Positions 8,712 through 17,052 of a stretch of 64,000 bases of DNA are shown here, in pieces. Location of the stretch: assembly GCA_025924815.1 (NCBI GenBank), contig JAICHQ010000006.1, forward strand, positions 1-64,000, in the 5' to 3' direction. Source of the DNA: Nocardioides sp. Lineage in GTDB: Bacteria; Actinomycetota; Actinomycetes; Propionibacteriales; Nocardioidaceae. The notes beneath the pieces are model-generated. The model did not search any database and was not told the DNA's origin. It saw only the letters and a list, made by a program, of their open reading frames with translations. The stretch's first letter is position 1, and each line of letters begins with the position of its first letter. The position numbers were made by a program, and so were the translations under genes.

Positions 8712-9043
8712 TGGCCTCCACAGGCTCGACCGACGGGAAGAACCCCGACCCGACAGGCTCGGGACGGCGCTGGCCGCTGTGGGAGGTCTTCGTCCGAGCC
8801 CGACGTGGCCTGTCGCACGTACACGCCGGCTCGCTGCACGCCCCTGACGCCGAGATGGCGCTGCGCAACGCGCGCGACCTCTACACACGGCGCGGTGAGG
8901 GGGTCTCGCTGTGGGTCGTGAGGTCCTCCGACATCGAGGCGTCGACGCCCGACGAGCGCGACTCGTTCTTCGACCCCGCCGCCGACAAGATCTACCGTCA
9001 CCCGACGTTCTACGACGTGCCCGAGGGGGTCGAGCATCTGTGA
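8711..9043 (+). CDS. paaB: 1,2-phenylacetyl-CoA epoxidase, subunit B
   Basis: 110 residues. The conserved PaaB core WPLWEVFVRARRGLSHVHAGSLHAPDAEMAL begins only at residue 21; it bridges PaaAC dimers and is essential in vivo. The first 20 residues (rich in Ser, Thr, Gly, Asp) are an extension compared with usual PaaB and contain ACAGGCTCG twice, 33 bp apart, so they look repeat-derived. Starts in the TGATG overlap with paaA. Confidence 0.96.
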   Translation: MASTGSTDGKNPDPTGSGRRWPLWEVFVRARRGLSHVHAGSLHAPDAEMALRNARDLYTRRGEGVSLWVVRSSDIEASTPDERDSFFDPAADKIYRHPTFYDVPEGVEHL

Positions 9044-9789
9044 CCTCCGCCAAGACGTTGCTACTCGACTACACGCTCGGGCTCGCCGACGACGCACTCG
9101 TCTCGGCCCAGCGGATGGGCTGGTGGATCAGCCGCGCCCCCGAGCTCGAGGAGGACGTCGCGCTGGCCAACATCGGTCTCGACCAGCTCGGCCAGGCGCG
9201 GTCCCTGCTGACCTACGCCGGGCAGCTCGAGGGTGTGGGCCGCACCGAGGACGATCTGGCCTACCTCCGCGACGAGCGCGACTTCCGCAACGTCAAGCTC
9301 GTCGAGCGGCCGATGACCGACTTCGGCGTCGCCATGGCCCGCCTGCTGGTCTTCGCGACCTACCAGCTCCACCTCTACCGGGGGCTGTCCGTGAGCAGCG
9401 ACGACACCCTGTCCGGCGTGGCCGCGAAGGCGGTCAAGGAGGTGGCCTACCACGTCGACCACGCCGCGCACTGGGTGCTGCGTCTGGGCGACGGCACCGA
9501 GGAGTCCCACGCGCGGATGCAGGCGGCGCTCGACGCCGAGTGGCCCTACGTCGACGAGCTGTTCGCGCCCCTCGACCCGTCGCTCGCCGGGCACGTCGCG
9601 GACCCGGCTGCGCTCCGCGAGGACGTGCTGACCGACGTACGCCGGGTGGTCACGGAGGCCACGCTCTCGATGCCCGAGGTGTCGCCCGCCCTCGGTGGCG
9701 GCCGCGAGGGGCTCCACACCGAGCATCTCGGCTACCTCCTGGCCGAGCTGCAGCACCTGCACCGGTCCCATCCGGGGGCGACATGGTGA
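9040..9789 (+). CDS. paaC: 1,2-phenylacetyl-CoA epoxidase, subunit C
   Basis: 249 residues. PaaC is the structural ferritin-like partner of PaaA. The family segments LLDYTLGLADDALVSAQRMG, LANIGLDQLGQAR and EVAYHVDHAAHWVLRLGDG are clear. GTG overlaps the paaB stop (GTGA). Length matches the family (about 250). Confidence 0.96.
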   Translation: MTSAKTLLLDYTLGLADDALVSAQRMGWWISRAPELEEDVALANIGLDQLGQARSLLTYAGQLEGVGRTEDDLAYLRDERDFRNVKLVERPMTDFGVAMARLLVFATYQLHLYRGLSVSSDDTLSGVAAKAVKEVAYHVDHAAHWVLRLGDGTEESHARMQAALDAEWPYVDELFAPLDPSLAGHVADPAALREDVLTDVRRVVTEATLSMPEVSPALGGGREGLHTEHLGYLLAELQHLHRSHPGATW

Positions 9790-10283
9790 CGAGCTCCCTG
9801 AGCGGGGTCGTGTCGCGTGCGCGGGAGGTCGCCGCGACCGTGCTCGACCCCGAGCTGCCGCAGGTCACCATCGAGGACCTCGGGATCCTCCGCGACGTCA
9901 CCGAGGACGACCAGGGCCGGGTCCACGTGACGATCACGCCGACGTACTCCGGCTGCCCGGCGATGGAGACGATCCGGGAGGACCTCATCGACGTGCTGAC
10001 CCTCGCCGGATACCAGCGCGTCGACATCGAGTTCGTGCTGAGCCCGGCCTGGACCACCGACGACCTCACCGAGACCGGACGCCGCAAGCTCGTCTCTGCC
10101 GGCATCGCACCGCCGGGGCCCGCCCGGCCCGCCACTCCAGTGACCGTGGCGCTCTCGGTGCGCTGCCCGCAGTGCGGCAGCCTCGACACCCGGGAGTCGA
10201 GCCGTTTCGGCTCGACCGCCTGCAAGAGCCTGTGGGTCTGCCGCTCCTGCCGGGAGCCCTTCGACCACTTCAAGGCCCTGTAG
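9783..10283 (+). CDS. paaD: Phenylacetyl-CoA epoxidase maturation protein D
   Basis: 166 residues. The N-terminal MIP18/DUF59 domain (VLDPELPQVTIEDLGILRDV) with the conserved Cys in TYSGCPAM is followed by a C-terminal zinc-ribbon-like part with RCPQCGS and WVCRSCREPFDHFKAL. PaaD-type DUF59 proteins are thought to help iron-centre assembly. Starts at ATG 9783 inside the end of paaC; GTG 9786 is an alternative. Confidence 0.95.
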   Translation: MVTSSLSGVVSRAREVAATVLDPELPQVTIEDLGILRDVTEDDQGRVHVTITPTYSGCPAMETIREDLIDVLTLAGYQRVDIEFVLSPAWTTDDLTETGRRKLVSAGIAPPGPARPATPVTVALSVRCPQCGSLDTRESSRFGSTACKSLWVCRSCREPFDHFKAL

Positions 10284-10286
10284 CCC

Positions 10287-11351
10287 ATGTCCGGCCAGCC
10301 CCGGTTCCACCCGCTGCGGGTGGCCGCCGTCGAGCCGCTGACCGACGACTCGGTCGCCATCTCGTTCGCGGTCCCCCCGCCGCTCGCCGACGACTACCGC
10401 TTCGTGCACGGCCAGCACCTGATCATCCGCGGCGACGACGGCGAACGCCGTAGCTTCTCGATCTGCACCACGCCACGCTCCGGCATCCTGACGATCGGGG
10501 TGAAGAAGCTGCCGGGCGGCGCCTTCTCCCGGGGCGTGGTCGACGTGCTGCACGCCGGTGACGAGCTCGACGTGATGACGCCGTCGGGGAGGTTCACCAC
10601 CCAGTTGGACCCCGCATCGGCCAAGACCTACGTCGCGATCGCGGCCGGCTCCGGCATCACCCCGATCATCTCCATCGTCTCGACGATCCTGGAGGAGGAG
10701 CCGAGGTCGCAGGTGATGCTCGTCTACGCCAACCGCACCACCCGCACCGTGATGTTCCTCGACGACCTGCACGACCTGAAGGACCGCTTCCGGGATCGTT
10801 TCCAGCTGGTGCACGTGCTGTCCCGCGAGCAGCAGGACGTCGAGCTGTTCTCCGGCCGTCTCGACGGCGACCGCCTGAGCCGGATCCTGAAGTCGCTGCT
10901 CCCGGCCGAGGACGTCGACGAGTGGTTCCTCTGCGGCCCCCAGCAGATGGTCGTCGACCTGCGCCAGGTGATCCTCGACCACGGTGTCGACGCCCACGCC
11001 GTCCACACCGAGCTCTTCCACGCCGACCCCGTGCCGCACACCCCCGAGGCGCTGGCCTCGTCGGTCGAGGGTGCCGCCCACGTCACCATTCGGCTCGACG
11101 GCCGCTCGTCGGACTTCGAGCTCCGGCCCGACGGGGTCGGGGTGCTGGAGGCGGCCCTCGAGGTGCGCAGCGACCTCCCGTTCGCCTGCCGCGGCGGCGT
11201 CTGCGGCACGTGCCGGGCCAAGCTGGTGGAGGGCACGGTCGCGATGGACGTGAACTACGCACTGGAGCCCGAGGAGGTCGCCGCGGGCTACGTGCTCACC
11301 TGTCAGTCGCACCCCACGTCGGAGCGGGTCGTCCTCGACTACGACGCGTGA
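10287..11351 (+). CDS. paaE: 1,2-phenylacetyl-CoA epoxidase, reductase subunit E
   Basis: 354 residues. PaaE transfers electrons from NADPH to PaaA. FAD-binding RRSFSICTTP, nucleotide-binding AAGSGITPIIS, and a C-terminal plant-type [2Fe-2S] domain with CRGGVCGTCRAKL plus a later Cys in LTCQSHP are present. It closes the operon; paaK, paaG, paaZ and a regulator are not in this window. Confidence 0.97.
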   Translation: MSGQPRFHPLRVAAVEPLTDDSVAISFAVPPPLADDYRFVHGQHLIIRGDDGERRSFSICTTPRSGILTIGVKKLPGGAFSRGVVDVLHAGDELDVMTPSGRFTTQLDPASAKTYVAIAAGSGITPIISIVSTILEEEPRSQVMLVYANRTTRTVMFLDDLHDLKDRFRDRFQLVHVLSREQQDVELFSGRLDGDRLSRILKSLLPAEDVDEWFLCGPQQMVVDLRQVILDHGVDAHAVHTELFHADPVPHTPEALASSVEGAAHVTIRLDGRSSDFELRPDGVGVLEAALEVRSDLPFACRGGVCGTCRAKLVEGTVAMDVNYALEPEEVAAGYVLTCQSHPTSERVVLDYDA

Positions 11352-11388
11352 GCCGATCTCGTCGGTCGAGCCTGGCGCGATCCGTGGG

Positions 11389-11991
11389 TCAGCGGTAGCG
11401 CTCGGGCAGTGCCGAGCCCATCTTCACCTGCGGCTTGGGCTGCCTCAGGAAGCGCACCTGGAGCGCGCGCATCAGGGCGTACGTCGTGATCCCCTTGCTC
11501 GGGTCGGCCCGGTCGGGGAAGCGCCGCGTGACCTCCTTGCGCAGCTTCCAGCGCAGGCGGAAGCCCTCGACGATCACGACGAGCAGCAGGGCGGGCAGGG
11601 CAGCGTTGGCGTAGGCGGCGAGGGTGGTGCTGCCGCTGTAGCCGAAGAACAGCAGAACCACCATCGCGGGCAGCATCAGCTCGAGCAGCGAGAAGTTGCT
11701 GTCGACGTAGTCGCGCACGAAGCGGCGTACGGGCCCCTGGTCGCGGGCGGGCAGGTAGCGCTCGTCGCCGTTCCGCATCGCCGCGCGCATCTTGGAGCTG
11801 GACTCCGCACGCGAGAGCTTGCGGGCGGCGGCCTGCTCCTTGCGGGTGCGCGGCACCTTCGCTCTCGCCTTCCGGGCGGCCTCCGCCTCGCGGCGCGAGG
11901 GGGTGGGGCGGCCCTTCTTCTGGTCAGCGCTGGAGAGGTCGACCTCCGCGGACGTGGTGGCGGGGGACTCGGACTTGGTACGACGGAACAA
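11389..11991 (-). CDS. DUF3043 membrane protein
   Basis: 200 residues. A highly charged cytoplasmic N-terminal region (KKGRPTPSRREAEAARKARAK) precedes AMRNGDERYLPARDQGPVRRFVRDYVDS, the DUF3043 signature, then two hydrophobic segments and a basic tail. The family is widespread in Actinobacteria and has no known function. The start is TTG at 11991 with GGAAG upstream. Divergent from pspA. Confidence 0.85.
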   Translation of the reverse strand: MFRRTKSESPATTSAEVDLSSADQKKGRPTPSRREAEAARKARAKVPRTRKEQAAARKLSRAESSSKMRAAMRNGDERYLPARDQGPVRRFVRDYVDSNFSLLELMLPAMVVLLFFGYSGSTTLAAYANAALPALLLVVIVEGFRLRWKLRKEVTRRFPDRADPSKGITTYALMRALQVRFLRQPKPQVKMGSALPERYR

Positions 11992-12097
11992 CGCTCGGCT
12001 TCCCTGGGGGTGGACGATGGAGATGGGCCGCGACGGCCCGGAGGGCCCAGCCTACCGTCGCCGTCCGTGTCTTGACGCCTACCCATAGGCTGACCAC

Positions 12098-12895
12098 ATG
12101 AGCATGTGGCAACGCATCAGCCTGATCTTCAGGTCCAAGGCCAACAAGGCCCTCGACCGTGCCGAGGACCCACGCGAGACGCTCGACTACAGCTACCAGC
12201 GGCAGCTCGACCTGCTCGCCCAGGTACGCCGCGGGGTCGCCGACGTGGCCACGTCACGCAAGCGCGTGGAGCTCCAGGTCAACCAGCTCCAGGCGCAGTC
12301 CGACAAGCTGCAGGGCCAGGCGGAGCAGGCGATCACGGCCAACCGGGAGGACCTGGCCCGCGAGGCGCTCACCCGCAAGTCCGGGCTCACCTCGCAGATC
12401 ACCGACCTCAAGACCCAGCAGGCCCAGCTCCAGGGTGAGGAGGAGAAGCTCACCCTCGCCCAACAGCGGCTCAGCGCGAAGGTGGAGTCGTTCCGCACCC
12501 GCAAGGAGACGATCAAGGCGACCTACACCGCCGCCGAGGCCCAGACCAAGATCAACGAGGCGATGTCGGGCATCGGCGAGGAGATGGGCGACGTCGGCAT
12601 GGCGATCCAGCGGGCCGAGGACAAGACGGCCCAGATGCAGGCTCGTGCCGGCGCGATCGACGAGCTGATCGCCTCCGGGGCCCTCGACGACGCGAGCTCG
12701 CTGAACAACGGCGACGACATCTCCCGAGAGCTCGAGGCGATGAGCTCGCACTCCGAGGTGGAGGCCGAGCTGGCCCGGCTCAAGGGTGGCTCCACGCCGC
12801 AGGCGATCGAGGGCGGCCAGGACTCCTCCGGGATCCTCGAGGGCGAACCGCAGGCCCAGGGTCAGGCGTCCGGCGAGTCCAAGGAAGCGCCGTGA
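12098..12895 (+). CDS. pspA: PspA/IM30 family envelope-stress protein
   Basis: 265 residues, almost entirely helical coiled coil after an N-terminal amphipathic segment (MSMWQRISLIFRSKANKALD). Such proteins bind and protect the inner membrane and form ESCRT-III-like assemblies. The C-terminal 40 residues are Gly/Gln-rich and disordered. TAGGCT ends 6 nt before the ATG. First gene of a four-gene cluster with pspAA, htpX and pspAB. Confidence 0.93.
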   Translation: MSMWQRISLIFRSKANKALDRAEDPRETLDYSYQRQLDLLAQVRRGVADVATSRKRVELQVNQLQAQSDKLQGQAEQAITANREDLAREALTRKSGLTSQITDLKTQQAQLQGEEEKLTLAQQRLSAKVESFRTRKETIKATYTAAEAQTKINEAMSGIGEEMGDVGMAIQRAEDKTAQMQARAGAIDELIASGALDDASSLNNGDDISRELEAMSSHSEVEAELARLKGGSTPQAIEGGQDSSGILEGEPQAQGQASGESKEAP

Positions 12896-13170
12896 TCGTC
12901 CGGATCCTCGGCGAGGGCCAGTACGACCTGTCCGACGACGCGGTGTCGACGCTGAACGACCTCGACGCAAAGGTCGAGTCCGCCATCGAGGCCGGCGACG
13001 AGGCGACGTTCCGCGAGGCGCTCGCGGCGCTGCTCGACGGTGTCCGCACGGCCGGGGTGCCGCACGACCCCGAGTCGCTGGACTCCTCCGAGCTGATCCT
13101 GCCGATGGCCGACGCGACGCTGGCCGAGGTCACGGACATGCTCAGTGGTGACGGGCTGATCCCTGGCTGA
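12892..13170 (+). CDS. pspAA: PspA-associated protein PspAA
   Basis: 92 residues starting MIVRILGEGQYDLSDDAV, which matches the PspAA domain found next to PspA in Actinobacteria and archaea. It overlaps pspA as GTGA. The function is not known beyond its association with PspA; a regulatory or adaptor role is inferred from genomic linkage. Confidence 0.85.
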   Translation: MIVRILGEGQYDLSDDAVSTLNDLDAKVESAIEAGDEATFREALAALLDGVRTAGVPHDPESLDSSELILPMADATLAEVTDMLSGDGLIPG

Positions 13171-13215
13171 CGCCCGCCTCCTGCCCCGCTTGGGCCGTTC
13201 AGGGACAATGGCACT

Positions 13216-14142
13216 ATGGCTCGCACGCGTTTCGCCCCCGACCACGGTCTGACCGCTCGCATGACGTCGGTCATGTTCCTGCTCGGAGCGGTCTTCGTCG
13301 CGCTGATCGTGATCCTGATGTTCGTGCTACCGGTCGGCTGGGCGCCGTTCATCGCGATCATCGGGCTCGGCATCGCCTGGGGCCAGTGGTACTTCTCCGA
13401 CACCGTCGCGATGAAGGCGATGCGCGCACGCGAGGTGACGCCCCAGGAGGCGCCCGAGCTGCACCAGATGATCGACCGCCTGTGCGCACTCGCGGACATG
13501 CCGAAGCCCCGGGTCGGCGTCGCCGACGTGAAAGTCCCGAACGCGTTCGCCACCGGACGCTCGCCGAACCGCTCGGTGGTCTGCGTGACCACCGGAATCC
13601 TCGGCCTGCTGACCGCAGACGAGATGGAGGGAGTGCTCGCCCACGAGCTGAGCCACGTCGCCCACCGCGACGTGACGGTGATGACCGTCGCCTCGACCGC
13701 CGGCATCCTGGCCGGGATGCTGAGCCGTGGTGCCCAGTGGGGAGCGTTCTTCGGGGGCGGTCGGCGCGACAACAACAACCAGGGCGGGCTGCCGATCTGG
13801 CTGGTCGTGCTGGTCGTCAGCCTGGTCGTGTACGCCGTCAGCTTCTTCCTCACCCGGCTGCTCTCGCGCTACCGCGAGCTCGCCGCCGACCGCGCGGGCG
13901 CCCAGCTGACCATGAAGCCCCGCGCCCTCGGGACGGCGCTGCAGAAGATCTCGGGCGGCATGAACGCCATCCCCACCGCCGACCTCCGCGCCTCGAGCTC
14001 GATGAACGCCTTCTTCATCGCTCCGGCGATCAAGGGCGTCAGCCTCAGCCAGCTCACCTCGACCCACCCCTCGCTCGAGCAGCGGCTCGAGCAGCTCGCG
14101 CGGATCGAGGCCGACCTCAGCCGGCCGAGCGATCCCGCGTGA
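13216..14142 (+). CDS. htpX: HtpX-type membrane zinc metalloprotease
   Basis: 308 residues. Two N-terminal membrane helices are followed by the M48 motif HELSHVAHRD (about residues 140-149), a second pair of membrane segments and the downstream Glu in RYRELAADRAGA. HtpX degrades damaged membrane proteins. It starts 45 bp after pspAA and overlaps pspAB, giving an envelope-quality-control operon. Confidence 0.94.
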   Translation: MARTRFAPDHGLTARMTSVMFLLGAVFVALIVILMFVLPVGWAPFIAIIGLGIAWGQWYFSDTVAMKAMRAREVTPQEAPELHQMIDRLCALADMPKPRVGVADVKVPNAFATGRSPNRSVVCVTTGILGLLTADEMEGVLAHELSHVAHRDVTVMTVASTAGILAGMLSRGAQWGAFFGGGRRDNNNQGGLPIWLVVLVVSLVVYAVSFFLTRLLSRYRELAADRAGAQLTMKPRALGTALQKISGGMNAIPTADLRASSSMNAFFIAPAIKGVSLSQLTSTHPSLEQRLEQLARIEADLSRPSDPA

Positions 14143-14711
14143 CCTTCTGGGACGCCGTCACCGGCCGGACCAAGCCCAAGCGGGCGAACCTCGACTCGCT
14201 GTTCCTGGTGCCGTCGGCGGCGGTGACGCTACAGACCGCGGCCGGGTTCACGCCGACCGGCACCGGCTCGGTGTGCTTCCGCGCACCCGAAGGCGCGGCG
14301 TACCAACAGACCCAGGACGAGGTCGTGGCCCTGTTGCGCGACGACGCCGACAAGCCCCACGTCCAGGTGCACCGCGACGACTTCGGCTTCACCTGGCTGG
14401 TCGTCGACCGCGTCGACGACGACGTCGAGGGGCTGTGCACCGACCTGCACGCAGTCAACACGTCGTTGGAGGAGCAGGGCTTCGCCACCGGGCTGCTGTG
14501 CTCGCTGGTGCCGTTCCACGACTCCGCCGGCCGCACCGCCGGGCTGGTCTACCTCTACAAGCAGGGCACGTTCTACGCCTTCGCCCCCACCGGCCCGAAG
14601 ACCCGCGACAACCTGCTCGAGATCCAGCTCCGCGACACCCTCGCCGGCGAGCTGCCCATGGAGCAGGACCTCCAGCGCTGGCTCGCCCTCTGGGGAGCCC
14701 CCGGCCTCTAG
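14139..14711 (+). CDS. pspAB: PspA-associated protein PspAB
   Basis: 190 residues beginning VTFWDAVTGRTKPKRANLDSLF, matching the PspAB family that accompanies PspA, PspAA and HtpX. It starts in a GTGA overlap with htpX. An ordered alpha/beta domain with the motif FGFTWLVVDR and FYAFAPTGPKTRDN is visible; no enzymatic residues are recognised. The role is inferred from linkage. Confidence 0.85.
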   Translation: MTFWDAVTGRTKPKRANLDSLFLVPSAAVTLQTAAGFTPTGTGSVCFRAPEGAAYQQTQDEVVALLRDDADKPHVQVHRDDFGFTWLVVDRVDDDVEGLCTDLHAVNTSLEEQGFATGLLCSLVPFHDSAGRTAGLVYLYKQGTFYAFAPTGPKTRDNLLEIQLRDTLAGELPMEQDLQRWLALWGAPGL

Positions 14712-14770
14712 TCCGACTCGGCGTGCGAAGCATCAGGGAACGACGTCGGGACACCAGAGAGGTGGCAGAC

Positions 14771-14936
14771 CTCAGCCTGGATCCACCGATTCTCGCCTGC
14801 TGCGCGCCACCAGCTGGGGCGCTGGCTGCGTTGCAGACGCTCAACGGACAACCAGTACGACGCTCGCGCCTGCGTCTTGCCAGCACACCCACCTGGTGAC
14901 GCTCGCGACGCCGCAAATCGGTGGATCCAGGCTCAG
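14771..14936. mobile_element. MITE-like element, copy 2 (156-bp core plus CTCAG direct repeats)
   Basis: The core (14776-14931) has perfect inverted ends, CCTGGATCCACCGATT against its complement at the right end, and CTCAG on both sides (14771-14775, 14932-14936), different from the CTGAG around copy 1. Inner parts also pair (CACCAG 14808-14813 with CTGGTG 14893-14898), so the whole element can fold into one long imperfect hairpin. The right CTCAG holds the nadA stop. No protein is credibly encoded. The remaining 14712-14770 is plain spacer. Confidence 0.85.
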
Positions 14937-16105
14937 TCGCGGTGGGAGCGGCCGGGGAGGTCGAGCATCCGCTGAAGCGCGATCCGGGCGTGGTGCTCCG
15001 TGTCGGGGTCGACCGAGACCCGGTTGACCACGACACCGTCGCCCAGCGACTCCAAGGCCCAGACCAGATGGGGGAGGTCGATCCGGTTCATCGTCGAGCA
15101 GTAGCACACGCTGCGGTCGAGGAAGAGGATCTCCTGCTCCGGGTGCTCACGAGCCAGGCGCTGCACGAGGTTGAGCTCGGTGCCGATCGCCCACACCGAC
15201 CCCGCCGGGGCGGCCGCGACGGCCGCGATGATGAACTCCGTCGACCCGACCAGGTCGGCCCGGGTCACGACGTCGTGGGTGCACTCGGGGTGCACCAGCA
15301 CCCGCACTTCGGGCCGCTTCCGCCGCAGCTCGTCGACGACGTCCGGGGAGAACCGACCGTGCACGGAGCAGTGCCCCTTCCACAGGATCATCCGGGCCGC
15401 CGCGAGCTCCTCCGGCGCCACCCCGCCCCCGAGGCGGCGGGGGTCCCACACGACGCACTCGTCCAAGGTCAGCCCGAGCTTGAGGACGGCCGTGTTCCGG
15501 CCCAGGTGCTGGTCGGGCAGGAACAGCACCTTCGCGTGAGGCACCTGGCCGAACGCCCACTCCAGGGCCACGTCGGCGTTGCTCGACGTACACACGGCGC
15601 CGCCGTGGCGTCCGCAGAACGCCTTGATGTCGGCGGAGGAGTTCATGTAGGTGATCGGGACGACGCTCTCGGCGATGCCGGCGGCGGCCAGTGCGTCCCA
15701 GCAGTCCTCGACCTGCACCAGCCGCGCCATGTCGGCCATCGAGCAGCCGGCCGCGAGGTCGGGCAGCACCACGATCTGGTCGGGCGAGGTCAAGATGTCG
15801 GCCGACTCCGCCATGAAGTGGACGCCGCAGAAGACGATGTACTCCGCCCCGGGTCGGGCCGCGGCGTCGCGCGCGAGCTTGAAGGAGTCGCCGGTGACGT
15901 CGGCGAACCGGATCACCTCGTCGCGCTGGTAGTGGTGACCGAGCACGAAGACCCGGTCGCCCAGCGCCTCCTTCGCCGCTCGTGCCCGGGCGACGAGGTC
16001 GGGGTCGGACGGCACCGGCAGGTCGCCCGGGCACTCCACCCCGCGCTCGGCGTTCAGGTCGGTGCCGCGGCCGAGCGGGAGCAGGGGTAGGTCCACGGTG
16101 CTCAT
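14933..16105 (-). CDS. nadA: Quinolinate synthase
   Basis: 390 residues. NadA condenses iminoaspartate with dihydroxyacetone phosphate to quinolinate for NAD synthesis and needs a [4Fe-4S] cluster. Visible signatures: VLGHHYQRDEVIRFAD, FCGVHFMAESADIL, HPECTHDV and FLDRSVCYCSTMN, covering the three cluster Cys. ATG 16105 is preferred over 16114 because TACGAT ends 7 nt before it. nadB and nadC are not adjacent, unlike many actinobacteria. Its stop codon is inside the CTCAG repeat of the MITE-like element. Confidence 0.95.
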   Translation of the reverse strand: MSTVDLPLLPLGRGTDLNAERGVECPGDLPVPSDPDLVARARAAKEALGDRVFVLGHHYQRDEVIRFADVTGDSFKLARDAAARPGAEYIVFCGVHFMAESADILTSPDQIVVLPDLAAGCSMADMARLVQVEDCWDALAAAGIAESVVPITYMNSSADIKAFCGRHGGAVCTSSNADVALEWAFGQVPHAKVLFLPDQHLGRNTAVLKLGLTLDECVVWDPRRLGGGVAPEELAAARMILWKGHCSVHGRFSPDVVDELRRKRPEVRVLVHPECTHDVVTRADLVGSTEFIIAAVAAAPAGSVWAIGTELNLVQRLAREHPEQEILFLDRSVCYCSTMNRIDLPHLVWALESLGDGVVVNRVSVDPDTEHHARIALQRMLDLPGRSHRD

Positions 16106-16124
16106 GGGCGCCATCGTAGGGAGA

Positions 16125-16997
16125 TCACATGAGGGCGCCGTGGGCGAGGTACGGCTTCGGCGGCCGCATGCTGCGCAGCGCCAGGTAGCCCTCCTGGTGG
16201 AGCTCCAGCCGGGCCGCCAGCCCGACGTCGACCGCCCACGCGTTCTCGGGGGTGATGTGGCCGATCAGCACGTCCTCGCTCGAGGCGATCGCCTCCCACA
16301 TCAGCCGGGCCGCCGTACGCCGATCGGTCGCCGCCAGCAGGGCCACCCCGCCGTCGAGATAGGCGTACCCCTGGGCGGACGAGGTCTCGCTGACCACCAG
16401 CCGGTGCTGGCGCATCAGCAGATGGTGGTCGACGCCGTGGGCGGCGCCACGCGTCCGCCGGTCCACGGAGTCCATCAGGTCGATGTCGGTCTCGGTGCCC
16501 TCGCGGACCTGCCCCACCGCGGGGATCTGCGCGCGGTCGGGCGTGCCGCGCAGGAACATCTGGGGGTGCAGCCGGAAGCCGGCGTCGTGGTAGCGACGCA
16601 GCGCCCGAGGGTCGCTGGACGCGTTGAGCATCCCGCGGAGAGCGCCGCGCCCGTGCTCGAGAGCCGGTGCGAGCAGCGCCTTGCCGAGGCCGTGTCCCTG
16701 CGAGCCGGGCACCACGGCGTACGTCGCGAGCAGCCACATCTTCTCGCGCACGAACGAGATCACGACCCCCAGCAGCTCGTCGTCGCGCTCGGCCACCCAG
16801 CAGCCGCCAGGGTCCGTGGCGACCAGGTGGCGAGCGCGGTCGACCCAGCTGGCGCCTCGCCCGGGCGGCCGGATCTCCGGGTCCGGCCACGAGCGGCGGA
16901 ACATCCGGGTGTCGAGCTCGTGGAATCCGACCGCCGTCACCCGTTCGGCGGCCGGCGCGTCGTCGGCAGTCATCGGCCGGATCCGCAGGTCGCTCAT
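16125..16997 (-). CDS. GNAT family N-acetyltransferase, two-domain
   Basis: 290 residues. An N-terminal GNAT domain (IRPMTADDAPAAERV, then AVVPGSQGHGLGKALL as the acetyl-CoA loop) is followed by a degenerate second GNAT-like half. The ATG lies 7 nt after TAGGTT, so it is probably leaderless. The acceptor is unknown. It lies just upstream of nadA on the same strand (20 bp gap), but has its own promoter-like box. Confidence 0.82.
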   Translation of the reverse strand: MSDLRIRPMTADDAPAAERVTAVGFHELDTRMFRRSWPDPEIRPPGRGASWVDRARHLVATDPGGCWVAERDDELLGVVISFVREKMWLLATYAVVPGSQGHGLGKALLAPALEHGRGALRGMLNASSDPRALRRYHDAGFRLHPQMFLRGTPDRAQIPAVGQVREGTETDIDLMDSVDRRTRGAAHGVDHHLLMRQHRLVVSETSSAQGYAYLDGGVALLAATDRRTAARLMWEAIASSEDVLIGHITPENAWAVDVGLAARLELHQEGYLALRSMRPPKPYLAHGALM

Positions 16998-17052
16998 CGG
17001 CCACAACCTAGGGCACGCGCATCGCCCCGACACGTCGTGGGCACGAGGGTGC

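Noticed and set aside
14841-15107. Short protein-coding frame across MITE-like copy 2
   Set aside because: It is just the translated repeat joined to the antisense of nadA; copies differ by substitutions without regard to codon position.
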